A stretch of DNA of 64,000 nucleotides from Saururus chinensis (lineage: Eukaryota > Streptophyta > Magnoliopsida > Piperales > Saururaceae). The position numbers were made by a program, and so were the translations under genes. Below the pieces are notes generated by a model. The model worked only from the letters and a program-made list of their open reading frames with translations, was not told the origin of the DNA and made no database searches. Shown here piece by piece: positions 26,069-36,600 of this stretch. The stretch covers positions 13,474,685-13,538,684 of the forward strand of contig CP141140.1 in assembly GCA_035235625.1 (NCBI GenBank), read 5' to 3'. Position 1 is the first letter of the stretch; every line of letters begins with the position of its first letter.

Positions 26069-26831
26069 GATATTATGATTCTGCTGATGTTAAAGGAAAA
26101 CATAAGAACTCCATGTCATAAAAATAAGACACTACATCAGTGTCTACAATCAAAAGAAAGAGGGTACGTAAAGAAAGTTGCTAGGCTGGACAGAAATCGA
26201 GCTAACCAGAGGAAAAACAGAAAGAAAGCTCTGTGTTTTTACTGTAGCAGATGAAGAAAACAAAAGAGGACTGAAAACTTTTATGCAGAGAGTCTAGGCA
26301 CCGTCGAAGCGGCAGCGGCAACGGAACCACGTTTCGACCGTTTTAAGTGAGAAGCAAAAGAGACTCATCTACGTTTAAATTGCAATAAATGGAGCAATTA
26401 AAGTAGAACATGTTATTTTTTCTATTGGAGCTATTAAAATAGGACGAAGGGAGTATTTTTTTAAAGAACACGGTTATTTCCCCCCATAATTTACTCAAGC
26501 CCCTAAACTTTACACACCTTAAATAAAATATAAAATTTATTTTCTTACACCCCACTATCACCATAAAAATTATTTTTACTCGGAACCCCTCTACGCCCCC
26601 AACCCCTCCCCTCTCCTCTCGTATTGCACCTTTGATAGGTTAACGACTTTGAGATCAACAAAAGTGTTGATGTTTGTGGGAAATAATACAACTTTTTAAT
26701 TGAATCATGAATTAGCAACAATTTTCTTCTTTTGATGTTTTTTTGGTCTATACGAAGGGAAGAAGGGTAGGGTATGAAAGGTAATGAGCTTCATGAGTTT
26801 GCAGGATGTAGTTCGCGAAATTTTGTATGGT

Positions 26832-27299
26832 TTGAACCTTCTGGACGAGTTCTGGTGGGGATTAATCACTGCCAAAGTAGTAAGAAGTTGACGGGGACAT
26901 ACGGTCCTCGTATGAATTCATTTGATGTGGCGGGGGGTACCCCGCCAGACAACTTTTAGAAGATTTTCTAGGGTGTTGAAACCTTCTGGACAAGTTCTGG
27001 TGGGGATCAATTACTGATAAAGTAGTCAGAAGTTGACGGGGACATACGGTCCCTGTATGAATTCATTTGATGTGACGGGGGGTACCCCCGCCAAATAACT
27101 TCCAGAAGACTTTCGCATCCATTGAAACCTTTTGAACGAGTTCTGGAGGGGATCAATCACTGCCAAAGTAGGAAGAATTTGATGTCCCCGTATGCATGCA
27201 TTGAATGTGGCGGGGGGTACCCCCACCAGACAACTTCCAGAAGATTTTCGAGGGTGTTGAAACCTTCTAGAGATTTTCTGGCGGGGGTACCCCCATCAC
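26832..27299. repeat. Minisatellite, about 144-bp unit with a GGTACC palindrome, 3.3 copies
   Basis: Copies start at about 26832, 26976, 27122 and 27257 (partial). Each starts TTGAAACCTTCTGGACGAGT and carries GACGGGGACATACGGTCCCC followed by GGCGGGGGGTACCCCCGCC, a GC palindrome able to fold into a hairpin. The third copy lacks part of the middle. Open frames through the repeat are by-products. Confidence 0.85.
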
Positions 27300-27881
27300 A
27301 TAAAGCAGAACGACGCTTTGACACCTTCATGCACATTAAAGTTCAGTTAGCCATGGCGTACTGTGAACCCCAATTCTAATCGTTGAAGGCCCAGGAAATC
27401 AATAAAGATGACTTGCTAAGCAGCCAAAGGAATGATTTTTTTGAGTTGGATGGGAATCAACGATTTTTAAGTGCATGCAGACAGTTCTTTAATCAGGGAT
27501 GTGGGAGAGAGGAGAAACTCTTGTAATTAACCTTCTTTTCATGCATGGAGAAGCAATTGGGAGGGATAACCATTATAGGCAGGGAAGAAGATGGGAGGGA
27601 CGTTACCTTGTAGAACTCCGACGCTCACAACCTTCTTGCCGCCGGCGAGAACTTCATGCATGTCGAGCACAGTGAAGGGGATACGAAAGGGTTTTTTCCT
27701 TTTATTTATTGACTGGGGTGCCTCATAAGAATAGTGTGGGGAGTGCTAAGTAATAAAAAAATTACCCCTATATTCTTTATTTAGGGGGCCCTTAGTAGAC
27801 TCGGGGGGGGGGGGGGGGGGGGGGGGATAACCGTGTTCTTTTTTCAAATGCCATTTTATCTCACGTGATAAATGTACATGG
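27300..27881. other. Intergenic; possible stray exon on the minus strand and a 24-base G run
   Basis: On the minus strand about 27690-27610 there is a CG-richer stretch coding MHEVLAGGKKVVSVGVLQ before a GTAACG donor. It looks like an exon fragment, but I do not recognise it. A run of 24 G lies at 27803-27826. The last 55 bases are the left part of a MITE relative into which the CACTA element inserted. Confidence 0.3.
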
Positions 27882-27904
27882 CACTACAATAAAAAAGGAC
27901 TATT

Positions 27905-28460
27905 AGTGATGCAATTATGCGTCGCTACTGCCTTTTAGCGACGTATAATAAACGTCGCTAAACGCGTCGAAAAAAATGTCGTCGCTATTACCTCTTAGCG
28001 ACGTATATAACTAAACGTCGCTAATAAGAGTATTAACGACGTTTAATATACGTCGCTAATAATAAGTTATTAGCGATGTATATTGTCTAACGTTGCTAAT
28101 GATAATCTATTAACGACGCTTTCCTTACGTCGCTAAATAAAAATTAATTTTTTTAAAAAATAAGTTATTAGCGACGTATATTGATAAACGTCGCTAATAA
28201 GTAATTATTAGCGACGTTTATCAATATACGTCGCTAATATAAAATAATTTAAAAAAAAATAAAAACAAAGTTATTAGCGATGCATAGAGAAAGCGTCGCT
28301 AATAATTCCTTATTAGCGACGCTCTCTATACGTCTCTAATAAATTTTAAAAAAATTTAAAAAATTAAAATTAAATTAATAAAAAGTTAATTAGTATTAAC
28401 GACGCTTACAAAACGTCGCTATTTAGTAGTAGCGACGCTTTGTAAGCCTCGCTAATATAA
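27905..28460. repeat. Left subterminal hairpin array of the CACTA element
   Basis: About eleven pairs of TAGCGACG...CGTCGCTA, each 26-30 bp long, separated by TA-rich linkers. Consecutive hairpins are often inverse copies of each other: 28166-28200 and 28205-28239 form a perfect 35-bp inverted repeat with a 4-base loop, and the next two pairs (near 28273-28340 and 28395-28458) are imperfect versions. Confidence 0.85.
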
Positions 28461-28476
28461 GTAATTTAAAAAAAAT

Positions 28477-28504
28477 CCCCGGTGGGCCACTAGGCCCACC
28501 GGGG
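28477..28504. repeat. Perfect GC hairpin at the edge of the G-rich core
   Basis: CCCCGGTGGGCC and GGCCCACCGGGG are separated by ACTA: twelve perfect base pairs with a 4-base loop. It sits exactly where the AT-rich array changes to the G-rich core. Confidence 0.95.
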
Positions 28505-29420
28505 GAGGGAGGAGGGTGCTACTGGGATTGGGGGGGGGGGGGGGGGCTGGGGATGGGGGGCCGGTTGGGGAGAGGGGGGGGGATGCTGGGGGAGAGGGGC
28601 CGGTTGGGGAAAGGGAGGGGGAGCTGGGGAGAGAGGGGCCGGGCCGGGGGAAAGGGTGGGGGAGCCGGGGAGAGGGGGCCGGCCGGGGAAAGGGTGGGGA
28701 GCCGGGGAGAGGGGGGGGGACGCCGGGGAGAGGGGGGGGGGGGGACGCCGGGGAGAGGGGGGGGACGTCGGGGGAGAGGGGCCGGCTGGGGAAAGGGAAG
28801 GGGGAGCTGGGGAGAGGGGCCGGTGGGGAAAGGGTGGGGGAGCCGGGGAGAGGGAGGTGGAGCCGGGGGAGCGGCGAACCGGGGAGAGGGGGGGACCGGG
28901 AGGGTGGGGTGAGCCGGAGGGGGGACCGAGAGGGAGGGGTGAGCCTGGGGGGAGGGGGAGTGGGAGGGAGAGGGGTGCCGGGGAGAGAGAAGGGAGCCGG
29001 AGGAGGCGACCGGGAGGGAGGGGTGAGCCGGGGGGGAGCGGGAGGGAGAGGGAGAGGGGAGCCGGGGAGAGAAAAGGGAGCCGGAGGGGGGACCGGGAGG
29101 GAGGGGGCCGCTGGAATCCGACTCGTAAAGGGGAGGGGAAGGGTGGCGGACAGGGGGGAGGGAATGGGCGGCGGCGGAGGAGAGCAGGGCGGCAGACGGC
29201 GAGTGGTCAACGGAGGAGGGAGGAGAGGAGGGGCGGCACGGTTGTTGAAGCCCGACGGAGGAGAGTAGAGCGGCGGACGGCGGGTGGTCAAAGGAGGAGG
29301 GAGGAGAGGAGGGGCGGCTCGGCAGTCGGAAGCCCGACGGCGGAGGAGAGCAGGGCGGTGGGGGAAATTTCAGAGGGGGGGGGGAGATATAAAGCGCGGG
29401 CGAAAATTCACCCGTGCGTT
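28505..29420. repeat. G-rich low-complexity core of the CACTA element
   Basis: About 900 bp of irregular GGGGAGA/GCCGGGG repeats on the plus strand, with dozens of runs of four or more G, including 17 G at 28530-28546. The long Gly/Arg-rich (plus) and Pro/Ser-rich (minus) open frames are consequences of the low complexity and are not annotated as genes. Confidence 0.9.
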
Positions 29421-29599
29421 GAATTTTTTTTTTATAAAAAAAAATAGGTTTAGCGACGCTCTATTCGAGCGTCGCTATTAACATATCAGTAAGCGTCGCT
29501 AATATATCAGACTTTAGCGACGCTGATTAAAATGCGTCGCTAATTATATGTGTCTTTAGCGACGCTTATCAGTAAGCGTCGCTAAAAATAACTTTTTTA

Positions 29600-29875
29600 C
29601 ATTTTTTATCCTCTCCACCCTCCTCTCTCCTCCCTCCCTCTCTCTCTCTTCCCTCTCCTCTCCTCTCTCTCTCTTTCCTATCCTCTCCTATCTCTCTCTC
29701 TCTTCCCTCTTTCTCTCTCCCTCCTCCCTCTCTCTCTCCTCTCTCTTCTCTATCCTCTCCTCTCTATCTCCCTTCCCTCTTTCTCTCTCTCCTCACACTC
29801 TCCTCCCTCCCACTCTTTCTCCTCTCTCTCTTCCCTCCCCCTCTCCCTCTCTCCCCTTCTTTCTCTCTCTTCATG

Positions 29876-29917
<42 letters not shown>

Positions 29918-31278
29918 CCTCTCCTCTCTTTCCATCTCTCTCTCTCTCTCTCCCCTCTCCTCTCTACTCTAATTTAAATTTTTTATATATTTTTTTATTT
30001 TTAAAAATTAATTTTGAAAATAAAAAAATAAAATTAAATAAATACTAATAGCGACGTATTAAAATATACGTCGCTATTAGTACTAGTAGTAGCGACGTAT
30101 ACGTATATACGTCGCTATTACATGTACTACTAGCGACGTATATTCGTATACGTCGCTATTAGTATTTTATTTTTATTATTTTTTTATTTTAAAAAAATAA
30201 AAAAATAAATAAAAAATTTTAAAAAATCAAAATAAAATTCTCTCACCCACCCTCTCTTTCCTTCCCTATCCCCTCTCTCTCTCCCCTCTCCTCTCCTCTC
30301 TCTCTCTCCCTCTCTCCTCTCCTCTCTCTCTCTCTCCCTCTCTCTCTCCCCCCCTCTCTCTCTTTCTCCCTCTCCTCTCTTTCCCTCTCTCTCTCTCTCT
30401 CCCCTCTCCTCTCTACTCTAATTTAAATTTTTTATATATTTTTTTATTTTTAAAAATTCATTTTGAAAATAAAAAAATAAAATTAAATAAATACTAATAG
30501 CGACGGATTAAAATATATGTCGCTATTAGTACTAGTAGTAGCGACGTATAAGCATATACGTCGCTATTACATGTACTATTAGCGACGTATATTCCTATAC
30601 GTCGCTATTAGTATTTTATTTTTATTATTTTTTTATTTTAAAAAAATAAAAAAATTAATAAAAAATTTTAAAAAATTAAAATAAATTCTCTCACCCACCC
30701 TCTCTTCCCTCCCCTATCCCCTCTCTCTCTCCTCTCTCTCCCTCTCTCCCTCTCCTCCCTTTCCCTCTCCTCTCTCTCCCTTTCTCTCTCTCTCTCCCTT
30801 TCTCTCTCACTTTCTCTCTCCCTCTCTTCTCCCTCTCTCTCTCTCTCTCTCTTTCTCCCTCTCCTCTCTTTCCCTCTCTCTCTCTCCCCTCTCCTCTCTA
30901 CTCTAATTTAATTTTTTTTTTTTAAAAATTAATTTTGAAAATAAAAAAATAAAATTAAATAAATACTAATAGCGACGTATTAAAATATACGTCGCTATTA
31001 GTACTAGTAGTAGCGATGTATAAGCATATACGTCACTATTACAGGTACTACTAGCGACGTATATTCCTATACATCGCTAGTAGTATTTTATTTTTATTAT
31101 TTTTTTTATTTTGAAAAATAAAAAATAATAATAAATTTTTTTAAAAAATCAAAATAAAATTCTCTCACCCACCCTCTCTTCCCTCCCCTATCCCCTATCT
31201 CTTCCCTCCCCTCTCCTCTCTCTCTCCCCTCTCCTCTTTCTCCCTCTCCTCTCTTTCCCTCTCTCTTGATCTCCTCTT

Positions 31279-31319
<41 letters not shown>

Positions 31320-32090
31320 CTCTCTCCACTCTTCCTCTCTCCTCCCTCCTTTTATGTCTCTCTCCTCACCCTCTCTGTCCTCCATATCACTCTTCCCTTT
31401 CTCTCTCTCTTCGATCCCTCTCTTCTTTCTCTATTTTATTATAAATTATATTTTAAAAATAATAAAAAAATTTAAGAAATAAAATATATTATATCTAAAT
31501 AATGAAAATTTAATTTATTATTAACACTACTTTTTATTAAAATTTTAATATTTATTTATTATATATATAAATAATAAATATTGAATAAAATATATGTTAT
31601 ATTTTTTGTATTTTTTAAATTATTTATTAAATAAAATTAATTAATAAATCTATTCGCGACACTTATAATTAACCGTTGTTATTCTCTCATCTCTCTCTCC
31701 CTTCTATCTCTCTGTCTCCTCCCTCTCTCTCTCCCCTCTCCTCTCCCTCTCTCTCTCCCCTCTCCTCTCTCTTCCCTCCCATCTCTCTCCTCTAATTTCA
31801 AATGTTTTAGATTTTTTATTCTTTAAAATTAAATTTTAAAATAAAAAAATAAAATTAAAATACAATACTAATAGCGATGTATACTGATATACGTCGCGAT
31901 TAGTTCATCGCTATTAGTATTGTATTTTAATTTTTTTTTATTTTAAAAATAAAAAATTAATAAAATTTCTCTCTCTTCCCTCCCCTCTCCTCTCCTCTCT
32001 CTCTTTCTTCCCTCCCCTCCCTCTCTCTTCCCTCCTCTCTCTCTTTTCCCTCCCGTCTCTCCTATCTACCTACACACTATCTCTCCTCTA
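29600..32090. repeat. Pyrimidine-rich tracts and 450-485-bp tandem repeat in the CACTA element
   Basis: Blocks of CTCTCTCC-type sequence on the plus strand alternate with AT-rich spacers holding hairpins. Three closely similar units recur: the landmark ACTCTAATTTAA begins at 29966, 30415 and 30900, each followed by three TAGCGACG hairpins and then a TCTCACCCACCCTCTCT stretch. Two or three further, more diverged units run to about 32090. Confidence 0.85.
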
Positions 32091-32925
32091 AGTTTAAATT
32101 TTTAATAATTTTTATTCTTTAAAAATAATTTTTAAAATTTAAAAAATATTTAATTAAATATACTAATAGCGACGTATACATATATACGTCGCTATTAGTA
32201 CACTTAGTAGCGACGTACACATATATACGTCGCTATTACTATTTTTTTTTAATTATTTTTTATTTTAAAAAATAAAAAAATTAATTTTTTTTTAAAAAAT
32301 TAATTTAAATTTTTAATAAAAATAGGTATTAGTGACGCATGTAACTATGCGTCGCTACTAACAAGGGTAATAGCGACGCATATTTCAATACGTCGCTAAT
32401 ACTATCCAGTAAATAGCGACGCATAAACATGCGTCGCTATTAGCTCTTAATTTTTATTTTTTGATTTAAAATTGGTAATTATTAACGACGTTTGTTTATA
32501 AACGTCGTTATAGTTTAAACTATTAGCGACGTTTGAAAAAATACGTCGTTAATGGTTTTAAAATTTTATTTTAAAAATTTAATAGATATACCTTTTAGAG
32601 ACGCTTATATAAGCGTCGCTAATAACCTAAGTAGTAGCGACGCATATTTGTAAGCGTCGCTAAAAGGATAGGTATTAGCGACGTTTTTACTTAGGCGTCG
32701 CTAATAGACTACTAGTAGCGACGCTTAAGAATATGCGTCGCTAATAGTAGTTTTTTTTGCGACGTTTGTTTATATGTCGTTATTATCACTTTGTAGCGAC
32801 GCATATAATTGCGACGCTTATATAAGCGTCGCTAATACCCAATTTTATTGTAGTATGGTTGTCTGGTGAAGCTTCATTAGGGGATTAGAATTCCAATTAG
32901 GTCATAGATATGTTGCTGTCTCGTG

Positions 32926-33143
32926 GGAATTGTAATCCCCTGCCTTGGTGAAGCTTCACTAGGGACGTCTCTGGTTAAATGATAACAATCAACTACGTAT
33001 TGTTTATCACGTGGTCCCACGATAAAAAGACACAAAGGTTATTTTTTTAAACGTCATTTTATATCTGATAAGCGTACATAGTTAACACTTATGGTCTTCA
33101 CCAGAGATGCCCTCGGTGAACTTCACCAGGGGATTACAATTCC
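32926..33143. mobile_element. Small MITE with GGAATTGTAATCCCC termini, 218 bp
   Basis: The left end GGAATTGTAATCCCCTG and following GGTGAAG...GTCTCTGG are mirrored on the right as CCAGAGATGCCC...CAGGGGATTACAATTCC. Flanking GTCTCGTG and GTCTGTGG are only approximately alike. A related right half lies at about 27826-27881 plus 32859-32893, split by the CACTA element. Non-coding. Confidence 0.65.
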
Positions 33144-33535
33144 GTCTGTGGAGGATGCGCCAGGAAAAAGGTACGAACTTTCTGGTTTAGGATCTGAGTA
33201 GTATTGTATAAATCTTGTTTCTTACTACTTCTGTGAATGTTAAGGCTGGTTCAAAGTTTTTGCCTCTGTAAACTGGTCTTACTGTTTGCTTTGAAATTTA
33301 TCTAGGTTATCTTAATTTTGTTTCTTGGTGCAATGAGGTTTATGGTTGTCAATATTTGATTTAATGCCACTGTTTTGGAAATTGAGTTTTGCTTTGGCTA
33401 AAAACTTTTGCTTTTGAAAATTTAGATGGTTTAAGGTTTTACTTTTTTTTAGTATTGATGTTAAATTGTAGATCGTTTGAGGACGCATAGCATACCGATG
33501 GGAGTCATTCGTTTTTCTCCTTTTGTTCTTGGTGT

Positions 33536-33581
33536 CAATGTATTTTGTGTGGATCAATTAATGAAACTCTAGTTTTCTTCA
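33536..33581 (+). repeat. 5' LTR remnant, 46 bp
   Basis: Identical to 37982-38027, the last 46 bases of the 3' LTR, starting CAATGTATTTTGTGTGG and ending TTTTCTTCA. Sequence upstream of 33536 does not match the rest of the 3' LTR, so about 200 bp of this LTR are missing. Confidence 0.9.
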
Positions 33582-33600
33582 TGGTATCAAAGTTCTAGGC
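33582..33600 (+). other. Primer-binding site (tRNA-iMet) of the copia element
   Basis: TGGTATCAAAG directly follows the LTR end and matches, with one change, the TGGTATCAGAG complement of initiator methionine tRNA. Confidence 0.85.
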
Positions 33601-33670
33601 CAACGCCCTTCGATCCTCCTACTTCTTCTTCTTCTGCTACTCTCCTTCTTTTCTTCAAGACAGAACCTTA

Positions 33671-36600
33671 ATGGAGTCTATTCCTCCCTCTATCAAAATC
33701 CTTATTTCAAATCTTTCATCTCTTATCACCCTGAAACTTGATTCCAGCAACTACCTGCTATGGAGGTCTCAAGTCGTCACTGTTCTTACTGCTCACAAAC
33801 TTCTTGGCCTCCTTGATGGTTCCTTTCCCTGTCCTCTTGAATACATTCCTAGACAAGATGGGTCACCTATTCTCAACCCAAAATATGAAGAATGGTTACA
33901 GCGTGATCGTCATCTTGCCTCTTGTCTACAAGCCACTGTCTCAGCAAGTGTTCTACCCATTATACTTGGTCTTCCCTCCTCACAATCAATCTGGCTTGCT
34001 CTAGAAAAACGATTTGCTTCTTTATCTCACTCTCACATCATTTAGCTTTGTCAACAACTTCAGAACATTCGCATGGGTTCTGATTCTATGCTCATTTACC
34101 TAGACAAAATAAAAAATATTGCTGATCGACTCACTGTTGTTTCAACTTCCATCTGTGACGAAGACCTGATTATTTACACCTTAAATGGTCTGCCTTCCTC
34201 TTACTCTGCACTCAGAACCTACATTCGCGCTCAGTCCAATACTTTGTCTATTGAAGACTTGTGGAATCTCCTACTCACTGAAGAAGCCAACATCTCTCTT
34301 GAGTCCAACCATTCCATAACCACTCCAGTCGAAACTTCGGCCCTGCTTTCCACACCGACCAGACATATGACACCCAATACAACTCCTAGCAACCTTAAGC
34401 AATCTAACTATCAAGGACGCAACCAATCTCGTGGTTGTGGGTCAAATCGTGGAGGTCGCATCAATGGTGGTATGCATCAACAACCTTACAACCAGCCATA
34501 TGACAGAAATGCCTCTTATTCTCAGCAACAAAGTACTCAGGGATGCCAAATTTGTCACAAAACAAATCATGAAGCTCTTGACTGGTTTCACAGATTTGAT
34601 CCTTCATACCGTTCTCATAAATCCAATGCTCTACTTGCAACTCCATCATCATCTATCAACTCTACCTGGTATGTTGATTCTGGTGCCTCTGATCACATTA
34701 CTTTTGACCTTTCTACATTGTCTCTGCATGAGCCATATACCGGTCACCTATCTATCACAGTGGGAAATGGTCAGCAACTTCCAGTACAGAACATGGGTAG
34801 CACTCTACTTTCCATTTGCTCTCAACCACTTCATCTCTTAAACATCTTACACACTCCATTAATGTCAAAAAATATGTTATCTGTTCATCGTCTAGCATCT
34901 AACAATAATTGCACTATTTTATTCTCTGCTTCTGGTTTTGTCATTCAGGACAACCACAACAAGAAGATTCTTCTAGCAAGCCCCTCTAAGGATGGCCTCT
35001 ATCCAATGCCTCTAGCGTCAGCACCACCATTATCATCAACTCTTCATACAATCTCCACTACTCAAGCTCTATCATTATGGCACCTTCGACTAGGACATCC
35101 AACATCCCTTGTTTTGAAGTCACTTCTACCTTTATTACATGTTAAAAATTTAGATACAAATCCTTGTACTGCATGTAGAATGAGCAAAGCCCACAAGCTA
35201 CCTTTTGCTCTCTCAAATTCTCACAGTAACAAACCTTTATATTTAGTTCACTCTGATGTATGGGGGCCAGCTCTTATCCCATTTGTGCTTGGTTTTCGCT
35301 ACTTTGTGATCTTTGTAGATGATTTTTCACGCTTCACCTAGTTGTATCCAATTGTCCACAAATCTGACATCTTCTCCACCTTTGTCACATTTAAAACTAT
35401 GGTTGAGAATTTGCTTGGTCATAAGATAATTCATTTTCGATCTGATGGTGGGGGTGAATATTGTAACAGACTTTCACAACTTCTTTACCCAACATGACAT
35501 TACTCACCAAGTTACATGTCCTTACACTCAAGAGCAGAATGACATTTCTGAAAGAAAAAATCGTCACATTATTGAAATAACCATATCTCTTCTTCTCACT
35601 AGATATGTCCCCTTAAAATACTGGGTTGATTCTATATCCATTGTAGCCTTCTTGATCAATAGATTGCCAACCCCTGTTCTCAATAATAAATCTCCCTTTG
35701 AAATTTTGTTTCATAACCCTCCAGACTACAACTTTATGCGGGTATTTGAATGTCAATGCTTCCCTTTACTACGTCCATATGTTACACACAAGCTTGGACC
35801 CGGATCCATGCCCTGCATCTTCATGGGCTATGCCTTCCACTCAAAAGGATATCGCTGCCTCCACCTTTGAAACTGATCAGGTCTTTACAAGTCGGCATGC
35901 AACATTCCATGAGTTTGTCTTTCCTTTTGCCACAAAATCCACTACCCCTAAATCAAGCTCAATTCTTAGACCAGCTTTACCAGCTCCATTATCCTCCATG
36001 TCACCTTTCCAATTACTACAGCCACTATCCAACCCATCTTCCTCACCTCCCTCACAAAGTACTCCCTCAGCCTCTTTTGAATCAGATTCCTCTGACTCAC
36101 CTTCTCCTTCCTCTACTCTTACCATATCACCTCTACCCCAACCCACAAATAGTCAACCTCAGTATCCAATGATTACTCGTCTTCGAGCTGGAATCCAAAA
36201 GCCCAAGGTTCCTTTTTCTTTGTCCACAACATGTCATGACAATTCGGAACCAACCACCTATGCTCAAGCATCTAAGTCTCCAGCATGGTGTAAAGTAGTG
36301 GATGAGGAGTTTCTTGCTTTACAGTCTCAAAATACTTGGGAGCTGGTCCCTTCTCCTATTGCCAAAAACATTATTGGTTGTCGTTGGGTTTTTCGCATTA
36401 AGAGAAATCCAGACGGCTCCATATCACGCTACAAGGCACGACTTGTAGCCAAAGGATTCCACCAGCATGAAGGTTTTGATTTTTAAGAAACTTTCAGTCT
36501 TGTTACTAAACATGTCACCATTCGGGTTGTTCTATCTCTTGCTTTGCACTTCAATTGGACCATCAAACAGCTTGATATCTCAAACGCCTTTCTGAATGGC

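Larger units (their letters stand above)
25149..26453. mobile_element. Stowaway-bounded element carrying host gene fragments (element E1)
   Basis: The left end is TTCCCTCCGTCTTATATTAA and the right end, inverted, is CTCCCTTCGTCCTATTTTAA. TA lies on both sides (25147-25148 and 26454-26455). The left subterminal AACTCTATTACTTATTTTTG resembles the right half of normal MITEs of this family. The right subterminal, inverted, reads AATAGCTCCAATAGAAAAAA with a second TTAATTGCTCC 40 bp inside, like the left half. Instead of the usual 100-bp core there are about 1.1 kb of CG-richer sequence with pieces of two genes. I infer gene capture; two independent half-MITEs flanking genic DNA is the alternative. 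Confidence 0.5.
27882..32855. mobile_element. Non-autonomous CACTA (En/Spm)-type transposon, 4974 bp
   Basis: The left end is CACTACAATAAAAAAGG. The right end, inverted, is TACTACAATAAAATTGG, so its last base differs from the CACTA consensus. Identical 3-bp repeats TGG flank it (27879-27881 and 32856-32858), the CACTA target size. Both subterminal zones are arrays of short inverted pairs of TAGCGACG and CGTCGCTA. Such subterminal repeats are the known transposase-binding zones of CACTA elements. The interior has a G-rich block, C/T-rich tracts and a 450-485-bp tandem repeat. No transposase is encoded, so movement would depend on a partner elsewhere. Confidence 0.8.

Noticed and set aside
28452..29447. 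Long Gly/Arg-rich and Pro-rich open frames on both strands
   Set aside because: They lie in a G-rich low-complexity block inside a transposon. Stop codons are rare there by composition alone, and frames overlap on both strands.
29750..31475. Glu/Arg-rich or Ser/Leu-rich open frames
   Set aside because: They come from (CT)n/(GA)n microsatellite tracts.
27905..32850. CRISPR-like regular repeats
   Set aside because: The sequence is plant nuclear DNA. Repeats are palindromic pairs inside an element with CACTA-type ends and a TGG duplication; spacing is irregular and spacers are AT-rich linkers.
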